Source: Marchantia polymorpha subsp. ruderalis (Eukaryota > Streptophyta > Marchantiopsida > Marchantiales > Marchantiaceae). Taken from it: a DNA stretch of 64,000 bases. Where the stretch lies: NCBI GenBank assembly GCA_037833965.1, contig AP031353.1:9860501-9924500 (forward strand), written 5' to 3'. The number at the start of each line of letters is the position of its first letter. Position 1 is the stretch's first letter. The position numbers and the translations under genes were made by a program. The notes under the pieces were generated by a model, which was not told the origin of the DNA, did no database searches, and saw only the letters and a list, made by a program, of their open reading frames with translations. Below, in pieces: positions 1 through 9,382 of the stretch.

Positions 1-2366
1 CGTTGCTGCAGGAGAAAACAGAGCTGCAGCAACACGTTCTGACAGAAGGCCTCGCTATGAACGTATTTGCGTGCGAGTTTTTTGAAGGTTTAGTGGCGAA
101 AGGGCTATTTGCGGTGATTGCACTTTTTTTCCTGGAGAGCTTGCATTACGACGAAAATACAGCAACAGAGCTCGTGCACTTGTTCATGTTTACTTCTTCC
201 TTTAGTTCCATCGTCGGCGCTGTGATTAGCGATGGCTACATAGTAAGACTGCGCATGTTCTAGTCCTCAAAACTGCACTTTGAAATTCAGACCCTGTATC
301 CACTCTCCAGACTGCATGAAGTTTTGAATACATCAGATTGCACCTTGCCGCACCAATGCTACGAATGACAAAGATTATCGAGCAGAGATTACGGCCATTT
401 TTCAAGGTATCCAGGAAGATTTTCCACTAAGATGACGTCGATGACCTGCAGGGACATTACAAGACCACATTGTCGTTCTTCTCCTTGCAGCTATGCGGCC
501 TCACTTTGCTGTGTACTGCAACGCTTTTGGACATGAATTGGCGAAGACCTTTATCATTTGCGGCCCTGTTCCTCTCGGGAATCGGAGGAGGGGGCAGACC
601 GGCGTTTCTCACATTCGGGTGCGATCAAGTGATGTGGTCTGTATGCAGGAAAGCAGCAAGCAATTTGGAGTCAGGGGAATCCAGGGCGGACCTCATGGCA
701 AGAAGTCAGGGGACTGCCAGTCGACAGTATTTCTCATCGATGTACATGTTCAAAAAAACTGGCTATGCTGTTGGGGCCTTGCTCAATCCTGCGATCAGAG
801 TCAGAAGCGGAGGAACTTTCTTCTACGTCTTCCTCCTGTGCGCTTGCGCGAAAGCCACGGGTATTTTGATCTTCTGGTCGGGCCGCCAGCACTACCAATT
901 CGAGAAACCAGATTTGGACGGCGACAGCGATGAACGAGATGATCTGCTCAAAAATGACGGACAGAACTCCACAGATCGCAACGCAAGGTCAGACCTCAGG
1001 AAAACACAGGCTGTACTGCGGTCGTGGGAGAATATGAAATCCGTGATATCCGCGCTGCTCGTCCTGGCACCTTTGATATTTTTCACAGCTCTCGATCTTC
1101 AAGTTGGATCCACTTGGATTTTTCAAGCTCGCATCATGAATTGCACCATCTCGTGGCTGGGAAACTACACAGTTCCGCCGGATCAGATGCCGGTACGCCC
1201 TGAGCGAGCAATTGTGTTTTTATGACATGAGGCACACCTTCCTCTACCGTAGTCCATGGGATCCCATCCTCCACTCAAGTCCAGCTGCAGTTCAATAATC
1301 ACTAATAGAGTACAAAATTCCTGGAAGAACGTCATGCTGCTCCGGAGAATTTCCTTGATTACAGATTGTTCACAATTGGCCTCGATCGTATCTCGCGTCT
1401 GTGCTCATCTCCTCGCTCGGACATGCGAGAACAGACCAGGTCCCGTAACGAACGACAGGAGTAATCAATACGTACGGGGTTTTAGTCCAACGAGAATGTT
1501 TGATTTTCGTGGGGTGGTTCGTTCGATGGATAACTCATGACCCTGTCGATTCGTTTTCCCGCAGGTGCTGACGGAAATTCTGGATGTGCTGGTGGTCCCC
1601 TTGGTGCACATGGTGATTTATCCGTTCGTTGACAAGTATGTCACCAGGCTGACCGACTTGAGGAAAATACTCGGGTCCTTTATCTGCGTGACGGGGGCGT
1701 TCGTGATGTCGGGGACTCTCCAGATTGCCATAGACACGGATCGGAAGAAGACTTCGTCAGGCTTCTCGGACGTATCGATACAATGGCAGTTTCCTCAGTA
1801 CGTAGCGATGGCTATGGCTGTCGCCATGAACGTTATTGCCCGAACGGATTTCGCTTACCACGAAGCTCCGAAGAGCATGAAGACAGCCGTCAACGCCGTC
1901 ATCGAATCCTTCGCCGGAATTGGTATTTATCCGTCCTCGCCCAACGCTATCCCCACCAGACGAATTGTTGTTTCTAGTCCGAGTATACCACAACTTGCAA
2001 GAGCTTATGGACATGAGACCTGCCGTACCTCTGAAATTTTCCTACCGATGCACAATACGGTTGCTGAGCACGTCGATGGAAACAAGAAGTGGTACCACGT
2101 TCATTCAATGTCTCGTCGAATGTGTGAAATGTGTACGCGCTCGAGGATGGATACTAATGCTCTTTTCTCCTTTGCTGATTTGCTTGGTTGGCTCGACGGT
2201 CATAACTGCAGGCAATGGGCTCATCATCGTCATATTGCTCAGTCTCGGGCCGAACGCTTCGAAGGTGGTGACGATGTACGTGTTTGCAGGTGTGGGTGCT
2301 TTGGGATCAGTTGTCATGGCATTCTGTAGTGAGATGTACGTACCCAGGAGCATGAGAAAAAGATAA
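1..2366 (+). CDS. POT/SLC15-type proton-coupled peptide transporter, 3' part (5' end outside window)
   Basis: Partial gene, open at the left edge. Exons I can support: <1-242, 491-1192, 1565-1922 and 2212-2366 (stop TAA at the end); a 21-nt exon at 386-406 is possible. All junctions are GT..AG and keep frame. The first exon has an EFFE motif and the helix pair ending in ISDGYI. The second has the FGCDQ and QYFSSMYMF segments and ends in the motif STWIFQARIMN...PPDQMP. The third contains IYPFVDKY, QWQFPQYV and FAYHEAPKSMK. The last gives the terminal helices starting GNGLIIVILL. This order and the PDQM / PQY / APxSMK motifs match the Major Facilitator POT family, and the C-terminal half looks more like animal-type SLC15 than plant NPF. 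Such proteins import di- and tripeptides with protons at a membrane. Key positions differ from the family: ExxER reads ExxEG and FGGDQF reads FGCDQV. Function, or even activity, is therefore uncertain. Confidence 0.8.
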
Positions 2367-3622
2367 CACTAGAAGTATGTCTCCCCCAGACATAGACCAG
2401 TTTCTCTGTTCAGGTTCGTACATCTTTCTAGTTTTCCAATTTCATATCCTGAACGCATTCAGAGCTTATTCTGTCCACACGCTCTGATTCACGAGTTCAA
2501 GAGACTTTGGATTACTTTCTTCAGGAACAAATCCGGCTTATCGATGGAGAAGCAGATTCCTGAAAGGCCCTGCACGAGAAGGCATAATAGATCGCTTTTC
2601 GGTGCTTTGTTTGAAGATCTGATTTTCTGTATATACCCTGTACGTTCTACATCTCAGATGATTTATTGGTTTTTTCCCAACTTCATGGACATTTAAAAGC
2701 AGTGGACAAATTTAGACGCATGGGGTAATAGAAATGATGGCTGAACCATAAAAAACAACAACAATTCTATGACGGATAGTACTACAAATTATTTAATATC
2801 GAATTACGAATATTCCATGTCTCCTCTCATGATGTGTCTGAACAAAGTCTTTTATTAACTTGTATTTATATATGTCCATGCAATCACTTTCATTGATCAT
2901 CTGAGCACTTTTTCCCGCAACTGCCACATGCATGGGTTGGATTCGCTCCTATACGGTAAGGGTTGCTACGATGCTCTATATGAATAACGTTGTTGTAGTT
3001 CTCTCCTTGTACCTACTTAATTTAGTGTGTCCTCCCTTGATCTAGGCGCGCCTCGTCTCCTATATTACTAGATGTACTACTTCTCTAATTGTCAAATGCA
3101 TAGAAAGCATGGAAATATATATTACATCTAACTTTATTTTTGGATTGTGATAGTATCATATAATAATGATACAATTTTGATAAAATTAAAAGATTGTACC
3201 AAGAACATTTTAGTACAATGTACTGATTTTTTATTTCATTTCTTACAATAAAAATAAACATGTTATCTTGATCTTTTGTATAAAATATTATCTATCTATG
3301 TATAGTGAATTATATTTTGTCCTCATTCAGACTTTTATGATGAAGCTCTATTATAAAAGAGATCGTCTCTATTTTCCGTACTTGATGCTTTTACAAACTA
3401 AGTTCAAATTGTCTAACAACTAAAAAGTCTTATGCTGTTTGTAACTAACATCAGAAACAATAAAAGCAATCTTTCTTTTATAAAAAAAAGTTAATTAATA
3501 TAATATGTGCAATAATCCAGTATAAAAAATTGTCTCAAACAAATGCTGAGAAAATCTATTGCAAACCTAATCAAAAAGTTAGAAAAAAATTTTAAAGCAA
3601 ATGAATAAAAGCATGACTAGTG
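2367..3622. other. Intergenic, no gene seen
   Basis: Follows the transporter stop codon. The first few hundred bases are of mixed composition and may hold its 3' UTR; AATAAA-like motifs occur near 3,248. From about 3,120 on the sequence turns AT-rich. No coding similarity was found on either strand. Confidence 0.5.
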
Positions 3623-3658
3623 TACTACTTCTCACGTGCAGAAATGTGAGAAGTAGTA
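3623..3658. repeat. Perfect inverted repeat, 13-nt arms, 10-nt spacer
   Basis: Arm TACTACTTCTCAC at 3623-3635 is exactly reverse-complemented at 3646-3658. It lies in AT-rich spacer with no gene nearby. It is one of a set of such structures in the window. Confidence 0.9.
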
Positions 3659-4451
3659 GACCTTTTTTTATAAGTAATAAATGATGATGATTGAGAGTTA
3701 ATACATTGACATAACTAGTATCTTCATTTAAGTTATAAATGTTAACGGCTTACAGTAAAGACACTAGCTGAATATAATTAATATGTCATAATAATTACAA
3801 CTCTGTTGTCAACCTAGAACTTTGTCCGCTTATGTAATGTCCGCTTCGTCATCTAAGAAGTGGAAAGACATAAGAAAGAGTTTGGTGGTATTCAAGGCCG
3901 AATATAATCCACATTTTGTATTAGTTGATGTCAATTGATGAAGAACTTTGTAACATCAACTGATGTTTTTGTCTTTTATGTACGTATATTTGAACTTATG
4001 AAACTTTAGAACTGTGAATCTAATGAAAGTATTTCAAAGACCAAACGGTAATACAATTAGACTGTGATTGTGTTCTGATATTTGTGGGGCCGGACAACAA
4101 CACAACATACTAGCGTTGTAGATGGGCATTCGAGATGCTAAAAAAAAAATGAACAATTTAGAAACATCAAGCAATAATTACAATGTTAAATATGTCAAAT
4201 TCCAATTGAAGTAGTTCCATAATGTGTTGTTTCAATGATCACAAGGTATACTTTACTTTACAAGTAGTAGGTTGACAACCACCAGTGATTAAAATTACGA
4301 ATTTGTGTTGTTGTACATCACTTGTTGTAGAAAAAATTAACTCATATTCATCTTATAGTAAGTTCATTTGTTATTAAAGAACTAAAATTTCAAACTTCTT
4401 GCATTTAGAACTTTTTATTTTGTAAATTGAATTTAAATTCTGAAATCCTGA
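3659..4451. other. AT-rich intergenic DNA
   Basis: No coding region. It holds short direct and inverted motifs, such as TTGATG/CATCAA pairs around 3,925-3,965. It may be decayed transposon sequence, but no family could be assigned. Confidence 0.4.
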
Positions 4452-5060
4452 TGTTGGATAAATCTTTTTTAACGGCCAATGCATGAAAATACATAAATCA
4501 CAATCCGACAAGAATATACATGAATTTCACTCTCGTATTATGTTCACATGAACAACAAGATCTTTATTGAAAAAACTGCTTACTATTTAGTGCGAGCTAT
4601 GGCTCGCTGTACTATTTATACATGATAGCCTAAATCCTTAGGTCTAATCTAACCAGGATGAAGTATAAATGCAGAGTTAAGAAAAGTCAGGTTAACTAAA
4701 GTTTCATCCAAGATTCAAGTTAATACTAACAATCTACTCATTAACACATAGCCAGAACAATAATCTCCATAATGTATATATTGATTATGTAGTTATATAG
4801 ACTTGCAGTAAATTGTAGAAAAAAAATTCAGATATGCTACTCTTTAAACTAAAGCTGCTTAAAATTACGACTTAGCAAAAATAAGATAGAGTAAGAATAT
4901 GGAGCTAACACAATTTGCTAGTAAACTTTACTTGTGCTTTTTATGCAAAACCTGCATAGTATTATAATGTTTCCTAAAACTATTCAAAGTTATAAAAATA
5001 ATCAATGCGTCAACTGGATTGAGTATATCATCAATCTTCACTACCTCAATACTTTTATAA
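4452..5060 (-). mobile_element. LTR-like repeat copy (probable retrotransposon LTR, minus orientation)
   Basis: Read on the minus strand this stretch has a TATAAATAG box (4612-4620) followed by an AATAAA signal (4562-4567), and it ends in CCAACA at 4452, the layout of a plant LTR. Blocks of it are visibly similar to 62,715-63,345 next to a copia pol remnant. An example is the block around 4,915-4,970 (GCTAGTAAACTTTAC ... ATGCAAAACCTGCATAG). Both ends are uncertain: I found no target-site duplication and no primer-binding site. It could also be a non-autonomous repeat. Confidence 0.4.
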
Positions 5061-5244
5061 CACATTTTGTCTTTGAAAAAAATTACTTGATGTCTATGTG
5101 TTTCATTCTATTTTTCATCCATTTTTCTTGCAAACAACAATTATGATTATAATGTTTTTAGTCATTTAAAATTTGTTGCCATCAATTGTTAAGATTTAAA
5201 ACTTTTTTCCCCTTAAATTCCCACTAGTGTGGCGTTGTTCGCGC

Positions 5245-5294
5245 TTCTAGCCGCAATGTGTTTAATGTCTTGTCTAAACACATTGCGGCTAGAA
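5245..5294. repeat. Perfect inverted repeat, 20-nt arms, 10-nt spacer
   Basis: Arm TTCTAGCCGCAATGTGTTTA at 5245-5264 is exactly reverse-complemented at 5275-5294. A degenerate direct copy of the left arm and spacer lies at about 5,343-5,377 (CTTCTAGCTTTGATGTGTTC), so the unit was also duplicated in tandem. It could fold as a strong RNA or DNA hairpin. Confidence 0.9.
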
Positions 5295-5550
5295 TTCAAG
5301 TTGTTTTGTATGATCGGTCTTGGATAGGACGGCTAGCGCCACGCTTCTAGCTTTGATGTGTTCAAGGTCTTGTACAAGTTCAATTTGTTCAGAAAAACGA
5401 CTAATTGTATGTGTGAATAACTAGTAGTAATCAAAGATTTGATCATGATTAGTCTCATCATACTAAGTTTAGCTAGTTATGACTAAATCTAGCTATTAAA
5501 CCTATATTCATTGAAATAAAAAAAATAATTCTAGATGTTATGAGTGAGCA

Positions 5551-5619
5551 CTATCATTTTGTTTCTTATCAACGTCTAGACGTTGATTTTAAGTCGAGAA
5601 TACTCGACTACATGATAGT
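5551..5619. repeat. Nested palindromes
   Basis: A 16-bp perfect palindrome, CAACGTCTAGACGTTG (5570-5585), and a small GTCGAG/CTCGAC hairpin lie inside outer arms ACTATCAT (5551-5558) and ATGATAGT (5612-5619). The layout resembles a tiny foldback element or cruciform. No coding content. Confidence 0.6.
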
Positions 5620-6883
5620 TGATGGGTTTGATTAAGAATAGAATTTCAATGAGTTAGATTAAATTTTATGTTGATTATATGAAAAAAATAAATTCTAATC
5701 GTTTGAAAATTTCAAATGACATATCACCATCTCAACATAGAGATAAAAAAAAACTTCTAGAAAGTTAAAGAATACCAATGTACTATTGTCACTTATTAAA
5801 AATTAGACAAAAATATTAAAATTTATCTTAATGAAAATAAATAAGATGATAAAAACCATATGATACTATGTTTATTTCTGAGGTAATATATATGAAAAGA
5901 TAGAGAAGAAAATTTCAAACAAGTTTAAAAATTTCAACATATAAAAACTCATTCTATCAATAAAAGATTGAGTTATGTTATCATTTTGGAATATGGAGGA
6001 GTAATTGAATTTGAATGATGAACAGATTGATCTTGGATTTAACCCTAACAGATGTCATGCTTTGTGAAAATTATAGCTGAAGTAACTTTGAACATCAGCA
6101 GGGCGATCTTGAAAGCAAATACTTTACCAATGGCACAGTATTTCGCTTCAGACTTGGACGACGATCCCAAGCAGCAACTGCCGGCGGTAAACCCAACGTA
6201 CCGAAAATGTCAACAAAATGGGCTTCCAATTCATGAACAATGTTACTGTAAATGGAGAAAATCATGAGTTCCATGAAGTTCAAGCCAGAGCAAGCATGTG
6301 ATTTTCGATACTCCAGCACCGTCGCGGGAATCTCCATCCCTGACATTAGTGGTGCTCATCTTCTCGTTGAAAGTACCAGTCACAACACAAATACATAACA
6401 CTCAATCGCTATGAATATGACCACTCTTTCAACACACATCTCCACGTCATTTATGGCTAAGAAAATTTCGATAATTTCATAATACATGTAATAGCGAGAT
6501 TGCGATAACTTTCTTATGGATTGTAGCCACTTTCTTTCGCCTGTCTTGGTCTAGAGCCTTTTCAGTCTCCCATCCCATCTGTCGTCGGAATAATTCCTAG
6601 TATAGTACTCCCTTCATCGCCTTCTTCCTTTTACTTAGCTCTTTGCATGTGAAAGATCCTAAATTATGCCTACTCGTTATGTCAGAGTGATTCTATAACA
6701 TGAGAGCTGAGAATTAGAAACGTATGTGGATTGTGGGATATCCATTGCCAATGTGAGTGGCCATAGGGATTTGACGGTGGATTTACGGTGTGGATGGTCT
6801 ATACTATCTTTGTGGATGCCACTTAAAGATTTGAAAGTAGTGCCACTAACCTTCTCATTATTGCCGAATACGTTTGAGGTTGT
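5620..6883. other. AT-rich intergenic, possible decayed element
   Basis: No conserved gene. The part from about 6,700 may be the upstream portion of the gypsy remnant that follows, but I could not recognise a domain in it. Confidence 0.4.
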
Positions 6884-7640
6884 GTGTGTTCAATTGTTTC
6901 GCATGGTTCGCATATCAATAGTAGTATGAGATCAAATTTATTGGTGGAACATCATGATACATCAATCGCTGTGCATAAGGGAAGAGAGGCTACATTGTAC
7001 AAGCTGAAGCAAGGTAATGAGTATTGGCCAAGATTGGAAAGACTAGGGAATAATTGGACACCTAGTTGTATAATTTATGAGCATAATCACAAACCCGGCT
7101 CTCATAAGGTTGGATTGTAGCGACCATCAATTGATCCTGATGAGCCTAGCCAGTCTTAGGCCATAGAGTCTGTAGTTGGTTTTCTGAATTTCAGGGATAC
7201 AATATCATCTATGAAGTGTGTGATTAGTTGTAAAGTAATGTTCATCTAATAGATTGAGATCACATTCATTGCTTTAGAGACTGCACGTTTGCTATAAAAG
7301 GAGATTCACTGACATCAGAGACAACGAAGGGCTAGTATAGGATTGAGATTCTAAGTTTCCATGTGACTTATGGACCAATTTATATTAACAAGCAATCACA
7401 ACTTTTCTTTTTCACGTCATATCATCCTCAAATTCAAACTGAGTGTTTTATTAAAATGATCATGGAAGGAAGTCTACGGAATTATGGTATGGTAGACTAG
7501 AGCTATTGTATGAATGACTATGAAATTACAGATTCGGTCTGCCCAGAGACTAAAGCACTAACTATCGCCAATGCTCTAATGTTGGAACGCGAGATGAAAG
7601 GTTTGCTAGATGTGCACAAGTCACGTATCCAGAAAAGTAT
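6884..7640 (+). pseudogene. Ty3/gypsy-type pol remnant: integrase zinc-binding and core region
   Basis: Frame 6884-7120 reads HHDTSIAVHKGREATLYKL, then YWPRLERL and SCIIYEHNHKPGSHKVGL, the H2C2 zinc-binding head of gypsy integrases (consensus HD..aGH.G..kT...l...yWP......sC..C...K). About 300 bases on, another frame reads SYHPQIQTECFIKM, matching the core motif AYHPQTDGQTE, and ends at a stop near 7,500. A stretch to about 7,640 (TIANALMLEREMKGLLDVHK) fits the next part of the polyprotein. The second cysteine pair is damaged, and frameshifts and stops separate the blocks, so this is a dead copy. LTRs were not found. Confidence 0.7.
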
Positions 7641-8405
7641 ATGGTGATGCGTAAGTATGACCAGTATGAATATGATAAGTGGTAGCCTTGTCCGACCGAC
7701 CAGTGAGAGAGAGGGGAGACCCTGGCTCAGTGTCACTGGTGGGAGTGTCATGGATAAATGGAAGGGAAAATTACTTTGGCCATTGAGGTATCAGATATTT
7801 TTTAGTCTCCCCTCCTTGTCTTGTCCAACCATTCCACAAATTCAATGGACTTGCGGCGTTTCATGGCGTAAATATGGGTTTCGACATGGTCAAAGAAGCT
7901 GTTCTCTGTGGACAACACCCCTTCTGGTGAGAACAATCGCCAGTTTGGTTCTTTTGTTACAGATGTGGCAGACTGGTAGCAATTACCACTAGAGCCTGGT
8001 GGCTTTACCCCAAATCATAGTAATTCTGAGGCCACTAAACAAATCGAATCCTGCTGAGCTTCACGCGCAGCTCTTGACGGTACCGCGAATCGAGCACGGG
8101 AGGATTCACGTGTGGATGTGTAATGGTTTTATTGGTAATGGTTTTATTTACAGCGCAGAAGATTTGCATGTTTTGTATTCTTCCGCGATAGTTCCTGGAG
8201 AGCAGAAAGTGCGATACAATTAGACTCTGGGCGAGTGGAGACTCTACCTCCTTCAGTTGGCTTGACTTCCCTCGGCTGTCCTGGCAAGGTGCCACATTCA
8301 CAGAGGGACGCGTGCCGAGGACCTTGTTGGACTGCATGAGATAGCAGCCAATCTTTCTTCGACATTTGTCAGACTTGGAAGTGATTGTGAGAAGAGTGTT
8401 GCCAG
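7641..8405. other. Intergenic, possible upstream region of the next gene
   Basis: No gene recognised. The region becomes less AT-rich toward 8,200-8,400, as expected for leader or promoter DNA of the gene starting at 8406. It contains a short direct repeat, GGTTTTATT, near 8,125-8,150. Confidence 0.4.
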
Positions 8406-9285
8406 ATGGCTAGTTCTGATTCACTAATTGTAAGCAACACCACCGACCCACTGCCCCTAGTGCTTCGGGCTCAATCTCAGTCCAGCTCTCAGTCTCATGT
8501 TATGAGCTCCTTCCAGAGATTGCAAGAGTACACCGCAGATCTGTAGCTCATCAGTTCTTAACACAGTCATCTCATCTTGTCTTGTTTTGATTCGAGGATT
8601 GTCTTATCACTGCGCGGAGGAGTTTGTTCCAGATTTGCTGAGGTCCTAGCAGAGCAGAAGCCTCAACCAGAGTTCGGAGCTTGGGATTGGCAATTCGGGA
8701 ACTGCTTGGAATTTACAGGAATCGTAGAGCAAATGTCGAGCGGTCAACATGCTGATTCCCTCAAATTGTCACAGAGGGATTTGAAGAGACCAGGAGAGAC
8801 GGAGCTGCCCGGGGCTCCGATAGTACACGTCGAAAACGTCGAGCAGGTTCAACCTGGTCAGTTCACACACTACTTTCACTTCAGCAAACAGATTGATGTA
8901 GAGAGTGTTTGATGCCTCTGGTCTTTGGCTTCCATGACTGAGCTCATGTTCTCTTGCTTCACTCTTTTCAAGGAATAAGATAAATTGACGAAGAGGATAA
9001 CTTGAGCATCACGAATATCTGATATAGACATGTATATACCTATTGACAGGATTGACAGGATCGGGAAAGAAGTCCGTGGAAGCTCCTAAGCACCATCATC
9101 AGAGTCCGCCCATCACTCATGAGACTGAGAACGTAAAGACTACTGTGACAGAGGAGGACGATTCCGACATGAAGACTTCTTTTGTCGACAAGATGAAGGG
9201 CAAAGTTTCACAGATTGGGGACAAATTGAGGCCCAACAATGCTGTTCACGCCAAGGAAGAGGATCCTCACCCATCTGTCATGTAG
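8406..9285 (+). CDS. Small three-exon gene, hydrophilic protein with NOI/RIN4-like N-terminus
   Basis: Proposed exons 8406-8429, 8658-8856 and 9059-9285 join in frame with GT..AG introns to give 149 residues. Exon 1 encodes MASSDSLI. Exon 2 starts KPQPEFGAWD, followed by GNCLEFTGIVEQ, which resembles the plant NOI motif of RIN4-type proteins (PKFGxWD...FTxxFxxxR). The middle has ELPGAPIVHVENVEQV. The C-terminus is charged and polar (HHHQSPP, TEEDDSDMKTSFVDKMKGK). There is no membrane segment. An AATAAA lies about 90 bases after the stop. RIN4-type proteins act at the plasma membrane in defence signalling, but the match here is short and no cysteine acylation motif is visible, so function stays open. 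The last intron has two tandem acceptors nine bases apart. The gene model is more secure than the family. Confidence 0.5.
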
Positions 9286-9376
9286 AGTGGATAGTTATTT
9301 TCGCGCCACTTCATCTTCTGTTTAGTGTACATACAAATGAATTCAGAGAAAGAAAAGGTCCAATTTTTGTAAATTT

Positions 9377-9382
9377 AATAAA
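9377..9382 (+). terminator. Candidate polyadenylation signal AATAAA
   Basis: AATAAA 92 bases after the stop codon of the small gene at 8406-9285, in a T-rich context typical of plant 3' ends. Confidence 0.45.
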
